Source: Allomuricauda sp. | GTDB taxonomy: Bacteria > Bacteroidota > Bacteroidia > Flavobacteriales > Flavobacteriaceae | Length of the DNA: 64,000 nt | NCBI GenBank assembly: GCA_030148335.1 | Contig: JASBTQ010000034.1 | Coordinates: 47,887-111,886 of the forward strand | Reading direction: 5' to 3' | Part shown: piece by piece, positions 44,867 through 53,546 of the stretch | Layout of the letters: every line of letters starts with the position of its first letter | Position numbering within the stretch: position 1 is the stretch's first letter | The notes under the pieces: model-generated | The model's database searches: none | What the model was told of the DNA's origin: nothing | Seen by the model: the letters and a program-made list of their open reading frames with translations, nothing else | Made by a program: the position numbers and the translations under genes

Positions 44867-45184
44867 TCAGGGGATTTGTTGGCTGATGACTTCCAATTCC
44901 GTTCTGAAGGCCACAAATTTGTTGGGAAAGTTTTTTTGTGCCTCGGCCCTAAGGCGGGTTGCATCTTCCCGATAATAGGCCTCAAGGGTCTGCCTGTCCT
45001 GCGTGGTGTATTGGATGGAATAGGTGATACCGCCCATATCATCCTCCACCAGGACCTTGACCATTTTGGCATGGGAGAATTTGCCGGTTTCCAACATTTC
45101 AGGAATGTGTTTGTCCCTCATCCAGGCCAGCCATTGGTCGTGGACACTTTCATCAATATTGATGGTGACGTTGTAAATGAGCAT
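44867..45184 (-). CDS. DUF4286 family protein
   Basis: 105 aa, a ferredoxin-like small protein: MLIYNVTINIDESVHDQWL, FSHAKMVKVLVEDD, and YSIQYTTQDRQTLEAYY. It is found widely in Bacteroidota and has no assigned function. First gene of a run with the GGCT-like protein, rsmA and mgtE. Confidence 0.82.
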   Translation of the reverse strand: MLIYNVTINIDESVHDQWLAWMRDKHIPEMLETGKFSHAKMVKVLVEDDMGGITYSIQYTTQDRQTLEAYYREDATRLRAEAQKNFPNKFVAFRTELEVISQQIP

Positions 45185-45299
45185 TTGCTTTGTCTGTTTC
45201 TATGCGGATGAAATTAGTGTATTTTTTTAGGAAATTGGCAGCTATTTTTGAGTCATTTCGCATGGAGGCCCCATGGGTTGGAACGCTTACTCATTCTAC

Positions 45300-45324
45300 G
45301 GGATTCCCGTTTTCACGGGAATGG
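45300..45324. repeat. Short palindromic interspersed repeat
   Basis: Arms ATTCCCGT and ACGGGAAT with a TTTC loop, in the 147-bp gap between the TPR gene stop and DUF4286. A typical bacterial intergenic palindrome. Confidence 0.6.
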
Positions 45325-45331
45325 CAAAAAA

Positions 45332-47119
45332 TCAATTAATGGCATCCCCACGGAGCTTTCTAAAATTGGTCCGGGCCTGTGGGAAATAATAACTATCCTG
45401 ATAGTTGTAGATGATCTTTTCAAAATGGACCTTGGCCTTTTCGGGCTCGTTCAAGATATTTTGGTAGAGCTCTCCCAGGGCAAAATGGGCATCATCGGCC
45501 AGAATACCATCCGCATAGAACTCCACAATTTTTTGATAATTGAACTCGGCACTCTCATATTCCTTTTGTTCCACCAAAAGCTGGGCTTGTTTCAATAGGG
45601 CCTCGTCCTCGATTTTTTCCCCTTTGTGGTTCAGCAAAATATCTTCCAAAGCCTCAATGGCTTCTTTGTTCTTGTTCTGATAGGCGAGCAAATCTGCCCG
45701 TGCATATTTTTTCAACGCGGTCTGGGTGGAATCCTCCAAAGAATTATCGGAGATCAAAAGGCTCAGCTGCATGGCGTCGTTGGCAATGAGTTGGGAGGTG
45801 GAGCCCCTGAGCACTTTCAATTGGGTAAGTGCCCAATCAAAGTCCCCTTTGTAGAAACTGGTCTGTGCCACCTTGAAGCGGGCATCCTGTCCCAGCACGT
45901 CGTTCTTGAGGCTTTTTTGTACTTGGGTATAGAGGATAAGGGCCTCATTGAACCGCTGGTCGTACACCAGAATATCCCCGAGGGCCAATTTTACATAGGC
46001 CATGGCCAGCCTTCCCATGGGCAGTTCCAGACTTTCCTTGAGCATGCCAATGGCAGGCTCTGGCCTTTCCCGTCTGAAGGTGAGGAAATTGGCGTAGGCT
46101 ATCTGCAATTGCAACGTTTGGCTTTGGTTTCCATATTCGGCCAGGAGGTCCTTAAACTGTTTTTCAATATCATCCAATATCTTTTCCGTTGGATTTTCCA
46201 ATGCTATGTCGATCAATCGGAGTTGGGCATTCAGTTTGACCCTTGGTTCGTCGCTATTGTCCACAATGTACTGGAAAATAGAGGTGGCGGTTTCAAGGTC
46301 TTTGTCGTCCAGGGCAATATCACCCAGATTTTCCAAACGGTCCAGATTGCTTCCATCAACCCGTTTGTAAATGGCCTTTTCCTGTCCAAAGGCACTGTTG
46401 TACTGTTTTTGATGCACAAAGAGCCAGCTCAGGAGCTCGTTCCAGAGCACATCGGGATTTTGTTGTGCATTTCTGAGGAGTACCTTTCTAAGCAGCACGT
46501 TGTTTTCGTCCGTGGGGTCTTCGGTAATGAAATCGTCGATGTTCTGAAGTACATTGGAGCGCGATGTCTTTCCTTCCCAGATCAGGTTGAGATAAGATTG
46601 GTACATTTTCTCGATATCGCCCTGTTCCCCATAAATGCGTGCCAGTTGAAAATCGTAGTTCAGGTCTGGTTTGAGTTCCATGGCCCTGGAGTAGGCCCGT
46701 ATGGCATAGTCGAGCAGGGCATATTGTTGGAAACGGTACCCTACACTGTATCCATAATTGGGGTTTTCGTCTATTTTTTGAATGGCCTGTTCATAGTGCA
46801 CCGATGCTTTTTCGGATTGTTCCTGAAGGGTGTAATTATAGCCCAGTTCAATGAAAAAAGTGGGGAAAACGTAGGGGTCGGCTATCTTTTCCAGTAAAAA
46901 GGCCTCGGCCTCATCGTAGCGTTCCAACTGTTGGTAGCAGCCCACCAGTCCTTCGGCATAATCGGTCCGTCTGGGATTGGTCTCCGCCAACTTTTCGTAG
47001 AAGACCACCGCCTTTTCATAATCCCCATCATTGAAGTACTGTTTGGCCAAAAAGTCCTCTTGGGCCATGGCCGAGATGTGGAGCAAACAAAATGATATCA
47101 GAAACAAAAAGTGCCGCAA
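45332..47119 (-). CDS. Exported tetratricopeptide-repeat protein
   Basis: 595 aa from a TTG (47119), the only start that gives the signal peptide (RHFLFLISFCLLHISAMAQ). About a dozen TPR-like helix pairs run the whole length, for example FLAKQYFNDGDYEKAVVFYE at the N-terminus and YPQARTNFRKLRGDAI at the end. Probably a periplasmic scaffold of an envelope assembly; no partner is identifiable. It ends before a short palindromic repeat. Confidence 0.8.
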   Translation of the reverse strand: MRHFLFLISFCLLHISAMAQEDFLAKQYFNDGDYEKAVVFYEKLAETNPRRTDYAEGLVGCYQQLERYDEAEAFLLEKIADPYVFPTFFIELGYNYTLQEQSEKASVHYEQAIQKIDENPNYGYSVGYRFQQYALLDYAIRAYSRAMELKPDLNYDFQLARIYGEQGDIEKMYQSYLNLIWEGKTSRSNVLQNIDDFITEDPTDENNVLLRKVLLRNAQQNPDVLWNELLSWLFVHQKQYNSAFGQEKAIYKRVDGSNLDRLENLGDIALDDKDLETATSIFQYIVDNSDEPRVKLNAQLRLIDIALENPTEKILDDIEKQFKDLLAEYGNQSQTLQLQIAYANFLTFRRERPEPAIGMLKESLELPMGRLAMAYVKLALGDILVYDQRFNEALILYTQVQKSLKNDVLGQDARFKVAQTSFYKGDFDWALTQLKVLRGSTSQLIANDAMQLSLLISDNSLEDSTQTALKKYARADLLAYQNKNKEAIEALEDILLNHKGEKIEDEALLKQAQLLVEQKEYESAEFNYQKIVEFYADGILADDAHFALGELYQNILNEPEKAKVHFEKIIYNYQDSYYFPQARTNFRKLRGDAIN

Positions 47120-47263
47120 GTGCTTGTTTTTATTTCAAATATAACGTAGAAATGCCCGGGATTCTGTTAAGCGAATCCAAATAATTGTTTTTGAGCAAAA
47201 TCAATTATTTGGAAAAAATGTAGGAATATGTACTATAAATTTAAGGTTTTTTAACAAAAAAAT

Positions 47264-47271
47264 TATATTTG
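47264..47271 (+). promoter_or_regulatory. Candidate -7 box for the small Cys-protein genes
   Basis: TATATTTG matches TAnnTTTG and lies 72 bp before the ATG at 47344. No good -33 TTG is seen upstream, so this is tentative. Confidence 0.4.
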
Positions 47272-47343
47272 AACAATCCTCATTCTAAACTGATCGAGTA
47301 ATAGAGTTTAGTTATAATAACACAAACCATTAAATTCAAAAAA

Positions 47344-47561
47344 ATGAAGAAAAAATTCTTTCTGTTCTTTTTGTCTTAACTCTTAGTTTTGTTGGGACAC
47401 CTAACCCTGGCGAAGATTTTCAAAGATCTGTCGAATGTGATGAATATGCAGCTGATCATCTAGCGGTCCATGAATCTTATTTCGGTTGTTTGGACTCTTA
47501 TGATTATAACTATTTGTATGACACGATTAGGGTGTTATGTGAAAGATCTCAAATGGAATAA
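47344..47561 (+). pseudogene. Frameshifted first copy of a small exported three-Cys protein
   Basis: The ATG at 47344 reads MKKKFFLFFLS and then a stop (TAA at 47377). The -1/+2 frame continues as VLTLSFVGTPNPGEDFQ, then VECDEYAADHLAVHESYFGC and LDSYDYNYLYDTIRVLCE, to TAA at 47561. A one-base indel in the A- or T-rich signal-peptide codons would restore a complete exported protein. The mature part is homologous to the next gene, keeping all three cysteines. Confidence 0.65.
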
Positions 47562-47575
47562 TTAAGATAACAGAC

Positions 47576-47776
47576 ATGAAAACACTTTCTATTTTTCTTT
47601 TAACCTTCATAGGTTTTTTTAAATTTTCAGATGAATTAGAAACGAAGGTTGATTGCAATAGTTATGCAGCAGATCAAATGGCGGTTGTAGAGGAACATTT
47701 TGGCTGTTTGGATTCTGATACCTATAACGAGGGATTCGAGAACATCTACTTGTATTGCGAAATGTTGGATTGGTGA
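47576..47776 (+). CDS. Small exported three-cysteine protein (intact paralog)
   Basis: 66 aa: signal-like N-terminus (KTLSIFLLTFIGFFKFS) and a mature part of about 45 residues with VDCNSYAADQMAVVEEHFGC and LDSDTYNEGFENIYLYCEML. The cysteines (three) and the AAD/HFGCLDS core match the frameshifted copy 15 bp upstream, so this is a tandem duplication. Acidic, not membrane-anchored after cleavage. No named family. Co-directional with a GLPGLI and a TlpA-like gene. Confidence 0.65.
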   Translation: MKTLSIFLLTFIGFFKFSDELETKVDCNSYAADQMAVVEEHFGCLDSDTYNEGFENIYLYCEMLDW

Positions 47777-47805
47777 TAATCACAATAGTTTAAGAGGATT
47801 TTTTG

Positions 47806-48537
47806 ATGAAAAGACATTTAGTTTATTTATGTGTCATATTCTTTATCCCTTTACGTAATACAAATCTTTCGGCGCAAAAAATTAATTCAGGAATCATTGA
47901 GTATGAAGTGGTGCTTCTTGATAAAGAAAAGATTGATTCCATCGAGGATTTGTCTACTCGAAAATTATTTCGTGAAATTTCAAGTATGTTGTCTCAAAAG
48001 ACCTTTTTCCTTGAATTTGATAAAGAGCAAGCTTATTTTAAATCACCACCAAAACTTCCATTGGAAGATGACAAGTCAGAAATGGTTGTTAGGATGGTTA
48101 ATGTAATGGTAGGAGAAAATGAGAGTTATTATCGGGATGATAAATTGAAAAAAGCGTATAAGTTCGATAGTTTCAGAGGGAATAATTATGTAATTGAATT
48201 AAAAAAAGTTGAGGATTGGGATTTTTCAGAAGAAACAAAGATTATCCTTGGATTTAAATGTAAAAAAGCTTCTCGCAAATACAAGCAGTTTAATGTAAGA
48301 AAAGGTGAATATGTCGAGTTTAATCCCGTAGTTTGGTACTGTCCAGAACTACCTCTTCCTTTTGGACCAATAGGATTTGATGGACTTCCTGGGTTAGTAT
48401 TGGAGGGTACAAACAATAACAAAATTGTTTACAGGGCAAAAAAAGTTCAATTGAATAAAAAAGTTGATATTAAACCAAAATTTAAAGGGGAGAGAATTGA
48501 TCAAGACAAATTTGAGAGCCTTATAAACAGGATGTAA
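47806..48537 (+). CDS. GLPGLI family exported protein
   Basis: 243 aa from the ATG at 47806. A signal peptide (LVYLCVIFFIPLRNTNLSAQ) is followed by the family body: INSGIIEYEVVLLDKEKIDS near the mature start, ETKIILGFKCKKASRKY, WYCPELPLPFGPIGF and the name-giving FDGLPGLVLEGTN. The family is restricted mostly to Bacteroidota. Its function is unknown. It is found in exported-protein or peptide loci. Low GC relative to the flanking genes. Confidence 0.88.
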   Translation: MKRHLVYLCVIFFIPLRNTNLSAQKINSGIIEYEVVLLDKEKIDSIEDLSTRKLFREISSMLSQKTFFLEFDKEQAYFKSPPKLPLEDDKSEMVVRMVNVMVGENESYYRDDKLKKAYKFDSFRGNNYVIELKKVEDWDFSEETKIILGFKCKKASRKYKQFNVRKGEYVEFNPVVWYCPELPLPFGPIGFDGLPGLVLEGTNNNKIVYRAKKVQLNKKVDIKPKFKGERIDQDKFESLINRM

Positions 48538-48627
48538 TAATCAGAAAACATAATTTTTTGATTTTCAGTTAAATTATTGTGATTGCGCTCCCATTGGAAT
48601 GTTGGAGTCACAAAATAGTTGTGAAAA

Positions 48628-49194
48628 ATGAGTATAAAAAAGCTGTTTTATACATCAATATTATTGAGCTTGGTGACTTCCAATGCCCAAATAAAAAATG
48701 GCCAGAAGGTAGATTCCGTAAACAATAGTTTGATTTTCAAAGAACAAATTTATGACTTTGAGAATAAGGAAATCCCACCATTTGAACTTAAAGATATACA
48801 TGGAAAGTTTGTTAAATCTGAAAACTTAAAGGGTAAGCCCACAATTATTAATTTTTGGTTCAGTACATGCGAACCTTGTCTATTGGAAATCCCAGCCTTA
48901 AATGAACTCAAGAAAAGATATGGGAATAATGTTAATTTTGTAGCTATAACTTTCGAAGATTCCGAAGTTGTATATAATTTTTTGAAAAAGGTTGACTTTT
49001 CTTTTTTTCATTTAGTAAATGCCAAACCCTACATAAAAAACTTTGGTATGTTTGGCTATCCAAAGACATTGGTTTTAGATTCGAATTTGATAGTAAGAAA
49101 AATTGAAAAATTAATCCCAAAAGATGTTCCGGTTGAAAAGGGTCGCAAGGAACTTATTGAAAATCTATCACAAACCATAAATGGTTTATTGTGA
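48628..49194 (+). CDS. TlpA/thioredoxin-like exported oxidoreductase
   Basis: 188 aa. Signal peptide (KKLFYTSILLSLVTSNAQ), then a TlpA-type thioredoxin fold: PFELKDIHGKFVKSENLKGK, IINFWFSTCEPCLLEIPALN (active site CEPC) and the cis-Pro loop FGYPKTLVLD. The CEPC motif and export point to thiol-disulfide chemistry in the periplasm. It sits 90 bp after the GLPGLI gene and overlaps by 9 bp the stop of the converging gene. Confidence 0.88.
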   Translation: MSIKKLFYTSILLSLVTSNAQIKNGQKVDSVNNSLIFKEQIYDFENKEIPPFELKDIHGKFVKSENLKGKPTIINFWFSTCEPCLLEIPALNELKKRYGNNVNFVAITFEDSEVVYNFLKKVDFSFFHLVNAKPYIKNFGMFGYPKTLVLDSNLIVRKIEKLIPKDVPVEKGRKELIENLSQTINGLL

Positions 49195-49812
49195 TTTGTA
49201 ATCTAAAACTCCAAATGGTCGGGTAGGTAATTCTTTTGACCACTTTTCACCGTGTTTTTCGGTAAGAAGATTAGCTATCAATAAATTATTAGCCCTCGAA
49301 AATTGATAGGTATGTGGGTCTATCGAACAATTTTTAAATTCAAACCCCACTCCATACTTATCGCTAAAGTTTTTGAACCTCTCATCATATTGATGAATTA
49401 CCCCATTTATTATAAAGGTTAGATTAGAAAACTGTACTCTTTCCTTAAATATAAGGTAAAGCCCCTTTTGATTATTTGCCAATATATCATTGGACTCAGT
49501 TGAAGGGGATTTAATTTTTACAATTATATGTGATTGGTCAAAAACCACATTTGGTTCTATAAATTCTCCTTCAAAATGGGAAGAGCCAAAGTGAAAAATA
49601 TATTTTCCTTCTTTGGGAATCGAGATTTTTATGTCATCCAATGAATTTATCTCGACAACATCAAGATAGTTTTCACCTTCGATAGTTATGAATCCGCGAG
49701 TGAACTCTTCATTAGCATTATTATCGAATTGTATAAAAACATTGATGTCATTTGGCTTCTCTATTGAGGAAGGTAACTGAATCAAACAGACAAGTAGTAT
49801 GATTAGCTTCAT
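49186..49812 (-). CDS. Exported protein of unknown function in the AT-rich island
   Basis: 208 aa. A short signal-like start (LIILLVCLIQLPSSIEK) is followed by a beta-rich region (FTRGFITIEGENYLDVVEI; IPKEGKYIFHFGSSHFEGEF) that resembles carboxypeptidase-regulatory-like or GldN-free beta-sandwich folds, then KIKSPSTES and a helical tail ending GVLDYKS. I do not recognise it. It converges on the TlpA-like gene with a 9-bp overlap. Confidence 0.6.
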   Translation of the reverse strand: MKLIILLVCLIQLPSSIEKPNDINVFIQFDNNANEEFTRGFITIEGENYLDVVEINSLDDIKISIPKEGKYIFHFGSSHFEGEFIEPNVVFDQSHIIVKIKSPSTESNDILANNQKGLYLIFKERVQFSNLTFIINGVIHQYDERFKNFSDKYGVGFEFKNCSIDPHTYQFSRANNLLIANLLTEKHGEKWSKELPTRPFGVLDYKSQ

Positions 49813-49919
49813 GATTTAGTCTTTTAAGAAGGACTAATAAAAAAATGAAATGTTGCAAGATAATCTTAAACTTCCAAACTTAACATTGTATTAAAATTAA
49901 GTTTTTTCATGTAAAAAAC

Positions 49920-51191
49920 CTAATCAATCACCTCGAACCCACAATAGGGAACCAAGACTTCGGGAATCTGGATACCGTTTTCGGTCTGGTAATTTTCCAA
50001 GATGCCCGCCAATACCCTGGGCAATGCCAAAGAGCTACCGTTCAGGGTGTGGGCCAACTGGCTCTTCCCGGTCTCGTCCTTGTAGCGGAGCTTGAGGCGA
50101 TTGGCCTGAAAGGTCTCGAAATTGGAAACGGAACTGATCTCCAACCAACGGTCCTGTGCAGTGGAAAAGACTTCAAAATCGTAGGTGAGGGCAGAGGTAA
50201 AGCCCAGATCGCCTCCACAAAGGAGAAGGATGCGGTAGGGCAGTTTCAGTTCCCTGAGGATGTTCTTCACATGCTCCACCATTTCGTCCAAGGCCTTGTA
50301 GGAATTGTCGGGATGCTCCAAACGCACAATTTCCACCTTGTCGAACTGGTGCAGGCGGTTGAGTCCACGCACATGCGCGCCATAGCTTCCGGCCTCCCTT
50401 CTGAAACAAGGGGTGTAGCCCGTGTATTTGATGGGAAAATCGCTTTCGGCCAATAGATCGTCCCGGTGCAGGTTGGTCACGGGAACCTCGGCGGTCGGGA
50501 TAAGGTACAGGTCATCGGCCTGCACGTGGTACATTTGCCCTTCTTTATCGGGTAATTGTCCCGTGCCATAGCCAGAGGCTTCGTTGACCAAGTGCGGTAC
50601 CTGCATTTCGGTATATCCCGCTTCGGTGTTTTTGTCCAGGAAATAGGAGATCAGGGCACGTTGCAGACGGGCACCCTTGCCTTTATAGACGGGAAACCCG
50701 GCTCCGGTGATCTTGACCCCCAACTCAAAATCGATGATGTCGTATTTTTTGGCCAGCTCCCAGTGTGGCAATGCCCCTTCGGATAGTTTGGGAATGTCGC
50801 CTTCGCGGTGAACCTCTTCATTGTCTTCTTCTGAACTTCCGGCTGGGACGGATGTATGGGGCATGTTCGGAATCAGGTACAATTGCTCCTGCAAGGCGGC
50901 GGCAGTGGCATTCAGGTCGTCGCCCAATTGTTTTGAGGCTTCCTTCAAGCCAGCAGTCTTTTCCTTCAGCTCATTGGCCTCTTGTGCCTTTCCAGATTTG
51001 AAGAGCATCCCAATTTCCTTGGAAAGTTTGTTGGATTCTGCCAAGGTGTTGTCCAATTGGGTCTGTATGGCACGTCGTTTTTCATCGAGTTCCAAAACCT
51101 TGGACACCATGGGTCCTGCATCGATATTGCGCTTTTTTAGAGCGGTGATGACATTTTCCTTGTTTTCCCTGAGAATCTGTAATTGAAGCAT
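49920..51191 (-). CDS. serS: Seryl-tRNA synthetase
   Basis: 423 aa. N-terminal coiled-coil tRNA arm (residues about 30-100), class II core with motif 2 FRREAGSYGAHVRGLNRLHQ and motif 3 near the C-terminus (TLNGSSLALPRVLAGILENY). It charges tRNA-Ser. Follows the HTTM gene by 52 bp on the same strand, giving ribF-HTTM-serS as one block. Confidence 0.97.
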   Translation of the reverse strand: MLQLQILRENKENVITALKKRNIDAGPMVSKVLELDEKRRAIQTQLDNTLAESNKLSKEIGMLFKSGKAQEANELKEKTAGLKEASKQLGDDLNATAAALQEQLYLIPNMPHTSVPAGSSEEDNEEVHREGDIPKLSEGALPHWELAKKYDIIDFELGVKITGAGFPVYKGKGARLQRALISYFLDKNTEAGYTEMQVPHLVNEASGYGTGQLPDKEGQMYHVQADDLYLIPTAEVPVTNLHRDDLLAESDFPIKYTGYTPCFRREAGSYGAHVRGLNRLHQFDKVEIVRLEHPDNSYKALDEMVEHVKNILRELKLPYRILLLCGGDLGFTSALTYDFEVFSTAQDRWLEISSVSNFETFQANRLKLRYKDETGKSQLAHTLNGSSLALPRVLAGILENYQTENGIQIPEVLVPYCGFEVID

Positions 51192-51243
51192 GGCCTTATT
51201 TTGAGCCGCAAATTTAATCGAATATTAAGAAGTCCCCAACTTA

Positions 51244-52560
51244 TTATTCCTTGGGTGAAGGTAGAATCCATTCGTTATGGGAGAAATGCTTCCATGGTAC
51301 GCTGGCCAGATCTACCTCAGGGTCGATGAACTCGTGGTACGACCCTTGGTTCACCTTTACCTTGTTGTCCACAAAAACTTGGACATCGTCCCCTTTTTCG
51401 GCAAACTCTTTTTTGAGGCGTTGGGCAAACTGCCATGAAAAATCGGGATAGCAGGCCACCCGGTTGCGTTGTTTGGCGGTGAGATAGTCTTGCAGGGAGA
51501 TATAGGTCACCTTTTCGGTTTCCTTGTTCACGATTCGGTAGCGGATGGTCCCGGAACGGCTGCGCAGCATCATGCGCCAGCTCAATCGATGCCCTTCCTC
51601 GGTCCAGAGCACATCATCCACAAAAAAATGGTGCCTCAATGGCAACGCAATCTGGATCACAAAGTAAATCCCCAAAATGGACAGAATGCGGTTTTTGTTT
51701 TTTGGAAGGAAAGGGGTTTCTTTGATTTCAACGCTCTTGGTCTTGAGAAAGATGTTCCGGATGGTCTGTGGTTCAAAAAAGAACAAGGTAAAGGCAAGGG
51801 ACAGATAGGGGAATATCCCGATCTGGAACACAATGCTATTGAAAAGATGGAAGAATATGGACAGCACAAAGGCAATTTTCCGTGTGGGCTTCCACAAAAG
51901 CGCGGGAACAATGAGCAGATCAAAGAGAATGCCGAAGATGGCCACAATTTTGTGCACCCACTTTTGTTGGAGCAGCTCACCGATCAGGGCGTAATCCTTC
52001 TTGGACTGCATCAACACTTCTATCATGCTGAAATCCAGCCAATCGGCATATAGTTTGGCAACGGATGCGTAGGTGTAGACAATGAACAATTGCAGAATGA
52101 TGGTCCACCGTATCCAGTTGGGCATGCTGTGCGACCGTATGTTGGGATGGAGCCTTGCATCCAGCGAAGCATCCTTGTGGGCCGGGAAAAAGGCCATGAT
52201 GTAGGCCAATAACATCAACAGGTAATAATGGTTGTTGTAGGACGTCTTTTGCATCAGATAGACCCCGGTCCACATCAGGGCAAAGGCAAGTGCCGCGAAA
52301 CGGTACCGATAGCCTAGGGCGATCATCAGGCCCAAAGTGCCCATGATAGCGAAATAGATGTACATGCCGTTGCCCGGAAGCGGCTGTAGCCATTCAAAAC
52401 CGATAAAGGAGAAGGTGAACTTGGGTTCCACCAAGGTTCTCCGCACCCAACCGGTGGCAATGGCGCCATAGCATTCCGCGCTCACCAAAAGCCCGTAGAA
52501 AATCCGAAAGACGATGAGCTGGGCGTTGTCTATCTTTTTGAACAGGAAATGGGTCGGCAT
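51244..52560 (-). CDS. HTTM-domain membrane protein (vitamin-K-carboxylase-like)
   Basis: 438 aa. Six to eight transmembrane helices (residues about 10-290; QLIVFRIFYGLLVSAECYGA, MYIYFAIMGTLGLMIALGYR) with the family stretch TSYNNHYYLLMLLAYIMAFF, followed by a soluble C-terminal domain. HTTM proteins are bacterial relatives of gamma-glutamyl carboxylase; activity of this branch is unproven. Its ATG abuts the ribF stop with no gap, implying strong coupling. Confidence 0.85.
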   Translation of the reverse strand: MPTHFLFKKIDNAQLIVFRIFYGLLVSAECYGAIATGWVRRTLVEPKFTFSFIGFEWLQPLPGNGMYIYFAIMGTLGLMIALGYRYRFAALAFALMWTGVYLMQKTSYNNHYYLLMLLAYIMAFFPAHKDASLDARLHPNIRSHSMPNWIRWTIILQLFIVYTYASVAKLYADWLDFSMIEVLMQSKKDYALIGELLQQKWVHKIVAIFGILFDLLIVPALLWKPTRKIAFVLSIFFHLFNSIVFQIGIFPYLSLAFTLFFFEPQTIRNIFLKTKSVEIKETPFLPKNKNRILSILGIYFVIQIALPLRHHFFVDDVLWTEEGHRLSWRMMLRSRSGTIRYRIVNKETEKVTYISLQDYLTAKQRNRVACYPDFSWQFAQRLKKEFAEKGDDVQVFVDNKVKVNQGSYHEFIDPEVDLASVPWKHFSHNEWILPSPKE

Positions 52561-53490
52561 CTATTTGGAGATTAGTTCCAACGAGTAGTCTTTGTCCTTT
52601 TTCAGTTGCGCCTTGAGTTCTTCAATGGAACTGAATTTTTGTTCGTCCCGAATCCGGTGGAGGAGGGATACCTGTATTTTTTGGTCGTAGAGGTTGCCTT
52701 CAAAATCAAAGAAATTGACCTCGATGCTCTTTTCGGTGCCATCCACTGTGGGGTTGTACCCAATGTTCATCATCCCAAAATAGGTTTTCCCGTTGAGGGT
52801 ACTGCTGACCACGTAGGCCCCGGTTTTCGGAATGAGTTTATAGGTTTCGGCAATATGCAGGTTCGCAGTCGGGAACCCGAAGTCCCGGCCCATTCCCTTT
52901 CCTTTTTTTACGGTTCCTGTGAGCATATAGGCGTAGCTCAGGTAATTGTTGGCCGTGGTGATGTCGCCTTCCAAAAGTGCCTTTCTGATCTTTGTGGAGC
53001 TCACTGAAATGTCGTCCACTTCCTGGGCGGGGATTTCCTCTACCTCAAAGTCCAAGGTTTTGCCAAAGGCAATGAGATCTTGGATGTTGGCATTTCTATT
53101 GCGTCCGAACCTATGGTCGTAACCGATGATGATTTTTTTGGTCTTGAGGCCGTTCACCAAAATATCGTTCACAAAATCAGTAGCGGACAACCTTGAAAAT
53201 TCCTTTGTAAATGGATGCACGATCAAATAATCCAAGCCCAAGGTTTCCAATATCTGGGTCTTTTCCTCCAAGGTGTTCAATAGTTTGATGTCCACATCTT
53301 TCTGTAGTACCATGCGCGGATGGGGAAAGAAAGTGAGCACTGTGGACTTCAGACCTGTTTTTTTGGCATTATTTGTGAGGCGTTCCAATATTTTTCGGTG
53401 ACCCAAGTGCACACCATCAAAGGTGCCGATGGTCGTCACTGTTTGGAATTGGATATCATTGAAGTGAGAAATGTTCTGGATTGTTTCCAA
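52561..53490 (-). CDS. ribF: Bifunctional riboflavin kinase / FMN adenylyltransferase
   Basis: 309 aa from a TTG (53490). Adenylyltransferase half: TIGTFDGVHLGHRKILERLT (HxGH), IIGYDHRFGRNRNANIQDLI, and SSTKIRKALLEGD. Kinase half: GMGRDFGFPTANLHI (PTAN) and YFGMMNIGYNPTVDG. It makes FMN and FAD from riboflavin. Head of the ribF-HTTM-serS block. Confidence 0.95.
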   Translation of the reverse strand: METIQNISHFNDIQFQTVTTIGTFDGVHLGHRKILERLTNNAKKTGLKSTVLTFFPHPRMVLQKDVDIKLLNTLEEKTQILETLGLDYLIVHPFTKEFSRLSATDFVNDILVNGLKTKKIIIGYDHRFGRNRNANIQDLIAFGKTLDFEVEEIPAQEVDDISVSSTKIRKALLEGDITTANNYLSYAYMLTGTVKKGKGMGRDFGFPTANLHIAETYKLIPKTGAYVVSSTLNGKTYFGMMNIGYNPTVDGTEKSIEVNFFDFEGNLYDQKIQVSLLHRIRDEQKFSSIEELKAQLKKDKDYSLELISK

Positions 53491-53546
53491 CTGATCAAGA
53501 AATAAAAAAGGCTTACATTTGAATTAATACTACGCCCTGAATCGGT

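Noticed and set aside
44863..45072. Longer N-terminus for the GGCT-like protein
   Set aside because: It lies entirely inside DUF4286 in another frame and has no similarity to the family; TTG 44862 fits the fold start.
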